A stretch of 64,000 bases of DNA from SB11 sp035906255 (GTDB lineage: Bacteria > Bacteroidota > Bacteroidia > UBA8524). The notes below the pieces were generated by a model that searched no databases, was not told where the DNA came from, and worked only from the letters and a program-made list of their open reading frames with translations. Numbering within the stretch: position 1 is the stretch's first letter; every line of letters starts with the position of its first letter. Shown here one piece after another: positions 16,501 through 25,622 of the stretch. Where the stretch lies: positions 124,001 to 188,000 of the forward strand of contig JAMIFM010000018.1 in assembly GCA_035906255.1 (NCBI GenBank). The letters are read 5' to 3'. Made by a program: the position numbers and the translations under genes.

Positions 16501-19146
16501 ATGCAACTTTCAAAAACATATAACCCCGCAGAAGTAGAAGACAAATGGTATAAATACTGGATGGACAAAGGCTATTTTAAAGCCGATGCCCGTTCGCCAA
16601 AACCTAAGTACAGTGTGGTCATTCCTCCGCCCAACGTAACGGGCGTGTTGCACATGGGGCACATGCTTAATAATACCATACAGGATATTCTTACCCGCCG
16701 TGCGCGCATGATGGGTAAAGAAGCTGTGTGGGTGCCCGGTACCGACCATGCGAGTATTGCTACAGAAGCCAAAGTGGTGAAAATGCTGAAAGAGCAAGGC
16801 ATTAACAAAGCTGATATTGGGCGTGAGAAGTTTTTGGAACACGCTTGGGATTGGAAGGAAAAGTATGGCGGAATAATACTTGAGCAGTTGAAAAAACTGG
16901 GTGCCAGTTGCGATTGGGATCGTACCCGCTTTACCATGGAGCCTGTGATGAGTGCGGCCGTTATTAATGTGTTTGTTGATTTGTATGAGAAAGGTCTTAT
17001 TTATCGCGGTGAGCGGATGGTAAATTGGGACCCTTCGGCAAAAACCTCGGTAAGCGATGAAGAGGTAATCCATAAAGACGTTCAATCAAAATTATTTTAC
17101 ATCAATTATAAAATTGCGGGCGAGGATGGTTTCTTAACTATTGCTACTACTCGTCCCGAAACCCTTTTGGGCGATACTGCGGTATGCGTAAACCCCAACG
17201 ACGAACGCTATACTCATTTAAAAGGTAAAAAAGCGATAGTACCTGTGGTAAATCGTGAAGTGCCTGTAATTTTTGATGAGTACGTAGATATTGAGTTTGG
17301 TACAGGGTGCTTAAAAGTTACCCCTGCACACGATATTAATGACTTTGAACTGGGTAAAAAACACGGCTTGGAGACCATTGATATTTTTAACGAAGATGGT
17401 ACCATAGCAGCTGTTGCAGGTCATTATGTGGGTATGGACAGGTTTGCAGTGCGTAAGCAGATTGTGAAAGACCTTGAAGAAGCCGGACAAATAAACAAGA
17501 TTGACGATATTAAAAACAGTGTTGGTTACAGCGAGCGTACCGATGCTGTGATAGAACCCCGCCTAAGCAAACAGTGGTTTGTGGATATGAAGAAATTCAT
17601 TGAAAAGAACCCCAAAGTGTTGCAGGCGGTGATGGACGATGAGATTAAGTTTCACCCTGCTAAGTTTAAAAATACTTACCGCCATTGGGTGGAGAATATT
17701 CGCGAGTGGTGTATCTCTCGCCAATTGTGGTGGGGACAACGCATCCCTGCTTGGTATGCGCCCGATGGTAGCTACGTAGTGGCAGCAACGGAGGAAGATG
17801 CTATTAAGAAATTTGAAATTTCAAATTTGAAATTTGGAATTGGAGAATTGAAACAGGATGAAGATGTAGTAGATACTTGGTTTTCATCGTGGTTGTGGCC
17901 AATTAGCGTGTTTGACGGGTTTGAAGACCCGAATAACGATGATATAAAAGCCTTTTACCCTACCGACGATTTAGTAACTGCGCCTGAAATTATATTCTTT
18001 TGGGTATTGCGTATGATAATGGCCGGTTACGAGTACAGGGGAGAAAAGCCGTTTAAGAACGTATATTTTACAGGGATTGTTCGCGATAAGCAAGGCCGCA
18101 AAATGAGCAAGCAATTAGGCAACTCGCCTGACCCGCTTGATTTAATTGCCCAATACGGTGCCGATGGTGTGCGCATGGGTATGCTGCTTTCTTCATCGGC
18201 AGGTAATGATGTGATGTTTGACATTAGCCAAGTAGAGCAAGGCCGTAACTTCTGTAACAAGATATGGAACGCTTACCGCTTGGTAAAAGGTTGGGAAATA
18301 GTAGAAGACAGTGCCGTTGATGCAGAGATTGTTGCGGCTAACCAATTAGCCTCAAAATGGCTTACCTATAAGCTAAACGAAGGCTTGAAGGATATAGAAG
18401 ACAAGTTTAAGGATTATCGCCTTAGCGAAGCCCTGATGGCTGTTTATAAGCTGGTGTGGGACGACTACTGTGCGTGGTATCTTGAAATGGTGAAACCCGA
18501 ATACGGTAAGCCTATAAACCGTAGTGCATTTGATGCTACCATAGCCCATTTCTCAGAATTGCTGAAAATCGTTCATCCTTTCATGCCCTTTATTACCGAA
18601 GAGCTTTACCACGATTTGAACGATGGTAATCCTGCCAAGCCTATAATTATTGAGGAGTATCCGAAAGTGAAGGATGGAATAGAGGCAATTTCATCGCTGG
18701 CAATTGATTTTATTACTGAAATGCGCAACTTGCGCAGCAGCAAGGGAATGTCGCCCAAAGATGAATTAAAAACAGCTTTGGTATGCGAAAACGATGCTAC
18801 AGCCACCGCTTACCGTAGTTTTGAGTACATTATCCGTAAGTTGGCCAATGTTTCGCAACTGGAGTTTTTAACAGAGAAACCCCAAGGAGCTTTACAGCTG
18901 TTGGTGAAAAATGATGCCTTGTATGTGTTTTTAGAGGAGAACATAGACCCTGTTGCCGAGCGTGCAAAAATTGCTGAAGAAATAGGCTATCTGCAAGGTT
19001 TCCTTAAATCAGTAGATGCCAAACTGAGCAACGAAAAGTTTGTGGCAAATGCTAAAGGGGATATTGTGGAACGCGAACGCCAGAAAAAAGCAGATGCCGA
19101 AGCAAAACTGAGGCTGCTAAATGACAACTTAGCGGCTCTTAACTAA
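16501..19146 (+). CDS. valS: valine-tRNA ligase
   Basis: 881-aa class I aminoacyl-tRNA synthetase. The HIGH motif is HMGH (51-54, in PPPNVTGVLHMGHML) and the KMSKS motif reads KMSKQ (534-538), the common form in this phylum. The editing domain (TTRPETLLGDTAV), the tRNA-binding anticodon domain and a C-terminal coiled coil are present. Residues about 436-451 (KKFEISNLKFGIGELK) are encoded by an unusually repetitive stretch containing a 20-bp palindrome. A short leader follows a TAttTTCG box at 16485-16492. Confidence 0.97.
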   Translation: MQLSKTYNPAEVEDKWYKYWMDKGYFKADARSPKPKYSVVIPPPNVTGVLHMGHMLNNTIQDILTRRARMMGKEAVWVPGTDHASIATEAKVVKMLKEQGINKADIGREKFLEHAWDWKEKYGGIILEQLKKLGASCDWDRTRFTMEPVMSAAVINVFVDLYEKGLIYRGERMVNWDPSAKTSVSDEEVIHKDVQSKLFYINYKIAGEDGFLTIATTRPETLLGDTAVCVNPNDERYTHLKGKKAIVPVVNREVPVIFDEYVDIEFGTGCLKVTPAHDINDFELGKKHGLETIDIFNEDGTIAAVAGHYVGMDRFAVRKQIVKDLEEAGQINKIDDIKNSVGYSERTDAVIEPRLSKQWFVDMKKFIEKNPKVLQAVMDDEIKFHPAKFKNTYRHWVENIREWCISRQLWWGQRIPAWYAPDGSYVVAATEEDAIKKFEISNLKFGIGELKQDEDVVDTWFSSWLWPISVFDGFEDPNNDDIKAFYPTDDLVTAPEIIFFWVLRMIMAGYEYRGEKPFKNVYFTGIVRDKQGRKMSKQLGNSPDPLDLIAQYGADGVRMGMLLSSSAGNDVMFDISQVEQGRNFCNKIWNAYRLVKGWEIVEDSAVDAEIVAANQLASKWLTYKLNEGLKDIEDKFKDYRLSEALMAVYKLVWDDYCAWYLEMVKPEYGKPINRSAFDATIAHFSELLKIVHPFMPFITEELYHDLNDGNPAKPIIIEEYPKVKDGIEAISSLAIDFITEMRNLRSSKGMSPKDELKTALVCENDATATAYRSFEYIIRKLANVSQLEFLTEKPQGALQLLVKNDALYVFLEENIDPVAERAKIAEEIGYLQGFLKSVDAKLSNEKFVANAKGDIVERERQKKADAEAKLRLLNDNLAALN
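17809..17835. repeat. palindromic AAATTTGAAATTT repeat inside valS
   Basis: 17809-17828 is a perfect 20-bp palindrome built from AAATTTGAAA and its complement, followed by another GAAATTT. It is in frame and encodes part of the linker before QDEDVVDTWFSSW. Similar short AT repeats occur between genes near 4480-4500. Confidence 0.6.
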
Positions 19147-19157
19147 AAAACGAACCT

Positions 19158-19940
19158 ATGAGAAAAAGTATCCTGCTTGCTGTATCGCTTTTTGTTGCTG
19201 TAGCTGCCTTTGCGCAAACCCAACACAAATACAATTACATAGCAGCTACCTTTCAGCCGCAATACACGTTCAGGTTTTCAAACAGTAAATCGGTAAAACG
19301 TACCGATTCATTGTCAACCTCTGAGAAAAACCGTTTAGGCTATTCAGTCTTTTTGCAGTATCAAAAAGAGTTAAACAAAAACACTACGTTGCAAATAGGG
19401 CTTCAATATACCAATACAGGTTTTGTGAAAGTAGTGGGCAACTTGCAACCCAAAACGGTTATCCATCCTGATTTGGAACCGCTTGACCAAACTATTTTGA
19501 CCATTCCCTCGCCAACGGCTGAGTTAAATTATGTGTTTGATTATTTGGATGTTCCCGCGTTGTTAAACCGTCGTGTTTATTTTAACCAAAAGAAATCGAA
19601 GCACTGGGAGTTTTTTGTTAGTTACGGAGCATCGCTGAATTTTCTTTTGCAAGACCGTGTTGCTGTTAGGCTAAAAGGGTTTACGATTGACAACGACCGC
19701 TCGTTTAATCTTAAAAATACGTACCTACGACCCAATTTTGCCAATATCAGCGGAATGTTAGGTTTTAGAGGCAATTATAATTACTCTAATAAGTTGGGTT
19801 TTATTACGCAGCCAATGCTTACTGTACCATTGTTTAATACCACATCGGGCGATTTAAAATACCGCTTGCTTTCAGTAGGTGTAAACGTTGGTTTCTTTTA
19901 CAATCTTGATGTAAAAGGCGAAGAAGAAGTGATAGAGTAA
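19158..19940 (+). CDS. outer-membrane beta-barrel protein (PorT-like), 260 aa
   Basis: The signal peptide (MRKSILLAVSLFVAVAAFAQ) is followed by alternating amphipathic strands ending in FFYNL near the C-terminus, with typical turn signatures. It resembles the outer-membrane beta-barrel family often annotated as PorT-like in Bacteroidota. Function is not evident: it could be structural or transport-related. It starts 11 nt after valS and is probably co-transcribed; a strong terminator follows. Confidence 0.7.
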   Translation: MRKSILLAVSLFVAVAAFAQTQHKYNYIAATFQPQYTFRFSNSKSVKRTDSLSTSEKNRLGYSVFLQYQKELNKNTTLQIGLQYTNTGFVKVVGNLQPKTVIHPDLEPLDQTILTIPSPTAELNYVFDYLDVPALLNRRVYFNQKKSKHWEFFVSYGASLNFLLQDRVAVRLKGFTIDNDRSFNLKNTYLRPNFANISGMLGFRGNYNYSNKLGFITQPMLTVPLFNTTSGDLKYRLLSVGVNVGFFYNLDVKGEEEVIE

Positions 19941-19961
19941 CGGACATGATAAAATACTTTT

Positions 19962-19998
19962 AAAAAGGGCTGTCTCAATTTTTGAGACAGCCCTTTTT
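19962..19998 (+). terminator. intrinsic terminator after valS and the barrel gene
   Basis: The stem AAAAAGGGCTGTCTCAA with its complement and a short T loop ends in TTTTT. It lies 22 nt past the stop. Confidence 0.9.
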
Positions 19999-20000
19999 GT

Positions 20001-20297
20001 CATCCCGAACTCGCTTCGGGATTTCATTGGTATTTAGCGTGAACAGGTATTGAGAAGCTGAAACAAGTTAGCATGATTTTTTGTGTGACTTTCCACCCCC
20101 CTGCCCCCGCCAGCGGGGGACAATGAACGTCGGGCAATTTTTGATATTCGAAGAAATTTTGAGCGAGGCTTGCTCCCCAATGTCCTCCTCTGTGAGGAGG
20201 ATTCAGGAGGAGGAAAATATCTCGTCATCCCGAGCTTGTTGCGGGATTTCATCAGTGAAATTGTGAAAGGGTATTGCGAAGCTGAAACAAGTTTAGC
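20001..20297. repeat. pair of diverged ~72-bp direct repeats
   Basis: A segment starting CATCCCGAAC at 20001 recurs, diverged, at 20226 (CATCCCGAGC), each running to AAGCTGAAACAAG. The spacing is 225 bp. Each begins with a short hairpin (ATCCCGAA...TTCGGGAT in the first). Between them lie palindromic scraps such as CCCCCGCCAGCGGGGG and TCCTCCTCTGTGAGGAGGA. There is no coding content; reading frames here are artefacts of the repeats. Confidence 0.75.
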
Positions 20298-20301
20298 CTC
20301 T

Positions 20302-21204
20302 AAATCCCCTGTGAGGTCTTGCTCCACCCCGTCATTGCGAGGTCTACCTAAGCAATCCCGTCCAAACCATACAAACGTATTGCCACGTCAGCCGAAAACG
20401 TTTTCCTCGCAATGACGCAATCGACACATATACTTGCCATTCTAAGTGATAGCGAAGAACCTTATAGCAGTTGTGTAAACAAGGTTGAGAAAGATGCTTC
20501 ACCATCGTTCAGCATGACAGAGATACCCCTAAATCCCCTGTGAGGACTTGCTCACCTCGTCATTGCGAGGTCTGCCGAAGCAATCCCGTCCAAACCATAC
20601 AAACGGATTGCCATGTCAGCTGAAGACAGCCTCCTCGCAATGACGAACGTCGTGTGTGTTGTTATTCTGAGCGTAGCGAAGAACCTTATTGCAATTATGT
20701 AAACAAGGTTACTCGAAGATGCTTCACTATCGTTCAGCATGACAGGGATACCCCTAAATCCCCCTGTGGGGACTTGCTCCATCCCGTCATTGCGAGGTCT
20801 GCCGAAGCAATCCCGTCCAAACCATACAAACGTATTGCCACGTCAGCCGAAGACAGCTTCCTCGCAATGACGAACGTCGTGTGTGTTGTTATTCTGAGCG
20901 TAGCGAAGAACCTTATTGCAATTATGTAAACAAGGTTAATCGAAGATGCTTCACTATCGTTCAGCATGACAGGGATACCCCTAAATCCCCTGTGGGGACT
21001 TGCTCCACCCCGTCATTGCGAGGTCTGCCGAAGCAATCCCGTCCAAACCATACAAACTGATTGCCATGTCAGCCGAAGACAGCCTCCTCGCAATGATACA
21101 ATCGACACATATACTTGTCATTCTGCGCGATAGCGAAGAACCTTATAGCAGTTGTGTAAACAAGATTACTCGAAGATGCTTCACTATCGTTCAGCATGAC
21201 AGCA
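20302..21204. repeat. tandem array of four ~227-bp units
   Basis: Units begin AAATCCCC at 20302, 20531, 20756 and 20983. Each contains two sub-elements with terminal inverted repeats. Element A (about 88 bp; 20330, 20558, 20785, 21011) is bounded by CGTCATTGCGAGG and CCTCGCAATGACG. Element B runs from TGTTATTCTGAGCG to CGTTCAGCATGACA. The middle two units are the most alike; the fourth A copy has lost its last bases (AATGAT). Element A resembles a GTCATTGCGAGG family I recall as common in many genomes. It lies between a terminator and the TPP riboswitch. Confidence 0.88.
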
Positions 21205-21438
21205 TCTATGTTTTCCAATTACTTTTCATCAAATCAAGTTCTTTGAAAGCCGTACCCGTTCAATGATTAATCAAACCGAGCAAACCCTTGTGCAGCGCGT
21301 AACAAAAATAACACGGTAACAACGTAACTGTATAACACCGTAACATTAGAAAGAACACATTTACAGACGAATTGAGGCTGTATGTTAAAATAATGTAAGC
21401 ACTTTGGATTTTTTTGTGTTGTTTTGCGCCGACGATGA

Positions 21439-21590
21439 GTCTTTAGGGGTGCCTGAGACAGTTGTAGGTTTAACGTTTTTAGTTTTAAGTTGTAGTAGCT
21501 TAAAGCCTGAGACAGATAACTGAAAACTTTTCCGGCTGAGATCATACCCTTTGAACCTGAACGGGATAATGCCTGCGAAGGGAAAAAGAT
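21439..21590 (+). ncRNA. TPP riboswitch (THI element)
   Basis: Conserved segments are in order: GGGGTGCC (21446-21453), GGCTGAGA (21534-21541), ACCC (21546), GAACCTGA (21553-21560) and GGATAATGCCTGCGAAGGGAA (from 21564). P1 is CTTT near 21441 with AAAG near 21586. The P3 arm is unusually long (about 80 nt) and can fold as CAGTT/AACTG and AGG-TTTAA/TTAAA-CCT. It controls the TonB receptor starting at 21663. A GCAGGG/CCCTGC hairpin follows at 21611-21627 and may be part of the expression platform. Confidence 0.92.
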
Positions 21591-21662
21591 GGGTTTAACA
21601 ATTTTAAGGCGCAGGGCTGCCCCTGCCATGTGCTGTTGTTTAACCAAAATATTCATCAAACA

Positions 21663-24134
21663 ATGTTTCGTAACATGCTGGCCCTTGTAGCGGCCACATT
21701 CATCACTCTGGCCGCTTCGGCCCAAATCAACCTCACGGGTTATGTTTATAGTGCAAACGGAGACCAACCGCTGGCCAATGCGTATTTGCAACTTAAAGTA
21801 AACAATGTAGCCCGCCAATCAGCCATTACCGATAAAATCGGGTATTTCTCAATTGCGGGTGTAAAACCCGGAAACTATACCCTTGTTGCAAGCCTCACGG
21901 GGCATCAAACGCAACAAATGGTAATTACCGTTACTGCCACCGACCCTTCACAACCTCTTGTTTTTAATTTAGAAGAACAAATAATTGAAAGCGAAGCGGT
22001 GGTTGTAGAGGCTTTCAGGGCTTCTGCCAAAACCCCTGTTACCCTCAGCTCGTTAAAAACAGCCGATATTGAGGCTCGCTACGTGGGGCACGATATTCCG
22101 ATGCTGATAGCAGCTACGCCTTCAGTAAACTCATATTCTGATGCCGGTAACGGAATGGGGTATTCGGGGTTCAGGTTGCGCGGTATCGACCAAACCCGTA
22201 TTAACATGACGGTGAACGGAGTACCTGTGAACGATGCCGAAACGCAAGGGTTTTTCACCAACAACTTTAGCGATTTGGCCAGCAGCGCGTCAGAAATTCA
22301 AATTCAGCGTGGTGTGGGCACCAGCAGCAACGGTACTGCTGCGTTGGGTGGTTCTCTTAACGTGGTTACCAAAAACCTTGAAGAAAGTCCCTCGTTCTCG
22401 TTACACAGTGGTTTCGGGTCGTTCAACTCTATGCGGAATACCGTTGAATACCAAACAGGACGTTTGGCCAACGGTAAGGTAGCTTTTTACGGCCGCTTGT
22501 CGGACTTGCGTTCAGACGGGTATCGAGAGCATTCGAAAAGCCACAACCAGTCGTATTTTTTAAGCGGTGGTTTGTTTGGTAAACGTTCGTTGCTAAAGTT
22601 CAATGCTTGGGGCGGTGTTTCGCAATCGCAGCTTTCGTACGGAGCGATTGATAAGGCTACCCTTGAAAAAAACCGCAGAGCCAACCCATTGACCCCCGAA
22701 GAAAGAGATGAGTTTCGCCAACGGTTTTACCAGTTGCAATACACTTATCATATTTCGTCAAAATTGAATGCTTCGGCCTCGGCGTATTATGTAAAAGGCG
22801 ATGCTCCGTATTTTGATTATTTGTGGTACGGTGCCCCGCTTTCATATCTTAATGCTCCGTCAGATACCATTGTACGCAATGGCGATACAGTAACAGCTAC
22901 TGATTTTGTTGCCCGCTACCGTTTAGACCAAGAGTTTACAGGTGGTTTCGCATCGCTTAACTACACGGATAAGAAACTGAATGTAAGTTTAGGTGTTCAC
23001 GCTAATAAGTTTGTGAGCAGGCACTTTAACCAAGTGGCTTGGGCGCAAACCTTACCTGCGGGTGTTACGCCCGGCCATGTATGGTACTCAAACACGGGTA
23101 CTAAGCAGGAGATGAGTGCTTTTGTGAAGGCATCGTACACAGTAGGGGAGAAACTTACTTTTTTTGCCGATGTACAGGCACGCCGTGCAAGCTGGGATTA
23201 CAAGGTGGATAAAATGGAATACCTGTTTACCGAGTTTAACGTAGAGCCGATGGAGTGGTTGTTTATTAACCCGAAAGTGGGGGTTAGCTACCAACTTGAT
23301 AAAAATGTAGGTTTGTATTTGAATGCGGGGATGACGGGACGTGAGCCTACCCGTAGTGATTATTTGCGCGACGACCTTGCCTGGCGTGATATTAAACAGG
23401 ATGATTTGAAGCCTGAAACGGTTACAGATATTGAGCTGGGTACTAAGATTACTGCCAAAAACTTATGGCTGAATGCCAATGTGTATTATATGGCGTTTAA
23501 CAACCAAATTGCCAATACCGGATTACTAAACCAGTTCGGCTCGCCCATTACTCAAAACACAGGTAGCGGTTCTCGTGCCGGTATTGAGATTGATGGAATG
23601 TTTGCTATTGGTAAGCGTTGGGCAATTACCCATGCTTCAAGCTTTAGCAGCAACAGCATCAATAGCTTTACGCAGTATTACAGCATTACTGATGAAAACG
23701 GTAATCCTGTGGGTAGTGGAAACGATGGTGTTACTTTTAAGAATATCAGCCCTGCGTTTAGTCCTGCGGTGATTATTAACCAAGGGGTAAAATATAGCCC
23801 GCTTCCGTTTTTAAGTATTGAATTAAATGGCCGCTATGTAGGTAAGCAATACTTAGATAATACTGAAACCGAAAGCCTTTCGTTGCCCTCGTTTTTTGTG
23901 GGTGATGCGGTGCTTGGGTTGAAGCTTGACCAATGGACGGGTGTAGGTGAGCAAACCTTGAGTGTTAGGGTAAATAACTTTAGCAATACCTTATACAGCC
24001 CATCGGGTGCTTTGGGCGGCTGGGGCAACAGCATGGTGCAGGATGCCAGTGGCAATCGCACGGTTACTACTCCTGCGGCGTATTACCCCGCAGCTACTAC
24101 CAACTTTTTTGTGACCCTTGCCATGAAGTTTTAA
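21663..24134 (+). CDS. TonB-dependent receptor, predicted thiamine/thiamine-precursor importer
   Basis: 823 aa from the ATG at 21663; the GTG 33 nt earlier is less likely. Signal peptide, then a carboxypeptidase-regulatory-like domain (INLTGYVYSANGDQPLANAYL), a plug domain (RLRGIDQTRINMTVNGVPVNDAE and GVGTSSNGTAALGG) and a 22-strand-type barrel ending in FFVTLAMKF. TonB receptors behind THI elements in Bacteroidota have been predicted to import thiamine or its pyrimidine/phosphate forms. Its specificity is inferred from the riboswitch only. No inner-membrane thiamine transporter is adjacent. Confidence 0.88.
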   Translation: MFRNMLALVAATFITLAASAQINLTGYVYSANGDQPLANAYLQLKVNNVARQSAITDKIGYFSIAGVKPGNYTLVASLTGHQTQQMVITVTATDPSQPLVFNLEEQIIESEAVVVEAFRASAKTPVTLSSLKTADIEARYVGHDIPMLIAATPSVNSYSDAGNGMGYSGFRLRGIDQTRINMTVNGVPVNDAETQGFFTNNFSDLASSASEIQIQRGVGTSSNGTAALGGSLNVVTKNLEESPSFSLHSGFGSFNSMRNTVEYQTGRLANGKVAFYGRLSDLRSDGYREHSKSHNQSYFLSGGLFGKRSLLKFNAWGGVSQSQLSYGAIDKATLEKNRRANPLTPEERDEFRQRFYQLQYTYHISSKLNASASAYYVKGDAPYFDYLWYGAPLSYLNAPSDTIVRNGDTVTATDFVARYRLDQEFTGGFASLNYTDKKLNVSLGVHANKFVSRHFNQVAWAQTLPAGVTPGHVWYSNTGTKQEMSAFVKASYTVGEKLTFFADVQARRASWDYKVDKMEYLFTEFNVEPMEWLFINPKVGVSYQLDKNVGLYLNAGMTGREPTRSDYLRDDLAWRDIKQDDLKPETVTDIELGTKITAKNLWLNANVYYMAFNNQIANTGLLNQFGSPITQNTGSGSRAGIEIDGMFAIGKRWAITHASSFSSNSINSFTQYYSITDENGNPVGSGNDGVTFKNISPAFSPAVIINQGVKYSPLPFLSIELNGRYVGKQYLDNTETESLSLPSFFVGDAVLGLKLDQWTGVGEQTLSVRVNNFSNTLYSPSGALGGWGNSMVQDASGNRTVTTPAAYYPAATTNFFVTLAMKF

Positions 24135-24144
24135 TAGTGTGAAT

Positions 24145-24242
24145 GGGTTGAACCCCAATTACTAATATGTATAAACACGAAGCGGGACATCAGTCCCGCT
24201 TCGTGTTTAATGCTATTTAATATGGAAGGGTTTTAATCCTTC
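24145..24242. repeat. three-hairpin palindrome element, copy 2
   Basis: (i) 24145-24155 GGGTTGAACCC. (ii) 24173-24208: 16-bp arms beginning AAACACGAAGC and ending GGGAC, around ATCA. (iii) 24225-24242 GAAGGGTTTTAATCCTTC. Same order and centres as copies at 13305 and 36631. It lies between the convergent receptor and def genes, so hairpin ii may also serve as a terminator. Confidence 0.78.
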
Positions 24243-24257
24243 GGTGTGAAAATCAAA

Positions 24258-24821
24258 TTACTTTTTAATGGGGTATTTCATGCGGTAGTCGGTATGGACG
24301 CGACCCGCGCTAATGTCGTTTAATTTACCTTTCAACAAACGGCGACGCAAGGGGCTGATATAGTCTATAAACAACTTGCCGTCTGTATGGTCGTGCTCGT
24401 GTTGGATAATGCGGGCAATAATGCCGTCAAACTCCTCTTCGTGCAGGTTAAACTCTTCGTCCCTGTACTCCACTTTTATTTTTGAGTGGCGGTTCACCTT
24501 TTCCCTAATTGTGGGTATGCTTAAGCAGCCTTCTTCAAAATCCCATTTTTTGCCTTCTTCGTCAACAATATAGGCGTTTATAAAGGTGCGTTTAAACTCT
24601 TTCGGGCCTTCTTCCTCTTCTTCAAACATAGGGGCAGCATCCACCACAAAAAGGCGGATAGGTAAACCAATTTGGGGTGCAGCTAACCCAACGCCGCTGC
24701 TTGCATACATGGTTTCATACATGTTGGCAATCAGCTCTTTCAAGTTGGGGTAATCAGGGGTTATGTCCTCGGCTTCCTTCCTCAAAACGGGGTCGCCGTA
24801 GGCAATCACTGGTAAAATCAT
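24258..24821 (-). CDS. def: peptide deformylase
   Basis: 187 aa, standard length. It removes the N-formyl group from nascent proteins. All three motifs are intact: GVGLAAPQIG (43-52), EGCLS with metal ligand C99, and QHEHDH with H141, E142 and H145. It is the last gene of a six-gene minus-strand cluster. Its start overlaps the ruvX stop by 4 nt. Confidence 0.96.
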   Translation of the reverse strand: MILPVIAYGDPVLRKEAEDITPDYPNLKELIANMYETMYASSGVGLAAPQIGLPIRLFVVDAAPMFEEEEEGPKEFKRTFINAYIVDEEGKKWDFEEGCLSIPTIREKVNRHSKIKVEYRDEEFNLHEEEFDGIIARIIQHEHDHTDGKLFIDYISPLRRRLLKGKLNDISAGRVHTDYRMKYPIKK

Positions 24822-25231
24822 CGTACAGTCTCTAAATAATCCTGCAAAATTAATACAGCACTCACAGTATCCAACAATTCTTTGTTTTGGCGGTCTTTTT
24901 TCTTTACCCCACTATCAATTAATGAACGAGAGGCAATTTTAGATGTAAACCGTTCATCGTATCTAACAACGGGTATTGTAGGGAAGTTCTTCTTTACGGC
25001 ATTTAAAAAAGCCTGTATATGTCGTTCCGATTCAGAAGCACTGCCGTCCATCTGTTTAGGTTGCCCCACCACAAAAGTTTCCACGTTGTTTTGGGTGCAA
25101 TAGTCTTTCAGGTAGTTAATCACATCCTTAGCGTGGATTGTCCCTAACGAGGTAGCAATAATTTTCAACTCGTCGGTAACCGCCAGTCCTACCCGTTTGG
25201 TGCCGTAATCTATGGCTATTATTCGTGGCAA
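24818..25231 (-). CDS. ruvX: putative pre-16S rRNA nuclease / Holliday junction resolvase-like RuvX (YqgF)
   Basis: A 137-aa RNase H-fold protein with IIAIDYGTKRVGLAVTD at the N-terminus carrying the first catalytic Asp, VGQPKQMDGSAS, and VRYDERFTS near the third acidic site. In E. coli YqgF matures the 5' end of 16S rRNA; resolvase activity is claimed for some homologues. Its ATG is 1 nt after the stop of the upstream TonB_C lipoprotein gene, so it is part of the same operon. Confidence 0.9.
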   Translation of the reverse strand: MPRIIAIDYGTKRVGLAVTDELKIIATSLGTIHAKDVINYLKDYCTQNNVETFVVGQPKQMDGSASESERHIQAFLNAVKKNFPTIPVVRYDERFTSKIASRSLIDSGVKKKDRQNKELLDTVSAVLILQDYLETVR

Positions 25232-25232
25232 C

Positions 25233-25622
25233 TTATTTCAATTTAAATTTGATAGGTAAAAACATCTTGACTCTCACTTTTTTACCCCTTTGTTCCCCCG
25301 GTTTCCATTTCATCAGTTTTACCACCCTGATAGCTTCTTTTGAGCAATCTTCATCAAAACCTTTAATGGCTACCGGATTACTTATACTGCCGTCTTTTTC
25401 AATGATAAATTGAACTATTACTATACCTTGTTTATTGTTTTCAATGGCAAGTGGGGGGTAAACAATATTTTGTACGATGAACTTTTGTCGCGCTTCCTCT
25501 CCACCCGGATATTCGGGGGCTACTTCAACTATCTCAAAAACAGGTTCATCTGTTTTTGTTGTTTTGCAGGCACTTAGCCCAATAAAAGTGAATAACAGTA
25601 TTGTTTTGTAAAGCGTTGTCAT
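25233..25622 (-). CDS. lipoprotein with TonB C-terminal domain (paralogue 1)
   Basis: 129 aa. The lipobox LSAC places lipidated Cys19; then comes a short linker and a TonB_C domain: PEYPGGEEARQKFIVQNIVYPPLA, GIVIVQFIIEKDGSI, MKWKPGEQRGKKV. A classical TonB has an inner-membrane helix and a proline-rich spacer across the periplasm; here both are absent. A direct energy-transducing role is therefore doubtful. It overlaps the next TonB_C gene by 4 nt and is 1 nt before ruvX. Confidence 0.8.
   Translation of the reverse strand: MTTLYKTILLFTFIGLSACKTTKTDEPVFEIVEVAPEYPGGEEARQKFIVQNIVYPPLAIENNKQGIVIVQFIIEKDGSISNPVAIKGFDEDCSKEAIRVVKLMKWKPGEQRGKKVRVKMFLPIKFKLK

Noticed and set aside
16510..17085. 191-codon minus-strand frame inside valS
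   Set aside because: Complete overlap with a well-supported synthetase gene; composition is that of a reverse-strand shadow.
20302..21204. Possible CRISPR array, because of regularly spaced repeats
   Set aside because: Units are ~227 bp and adjacent with no short repeats separated by unique spacers, and no cas genes are nearby.
20034..21266. Several open frames of 61-97 codons on both strands
   Set aside because: They lie in the tandem repeats, have near-identical translations in successive units and no start or coding signals.
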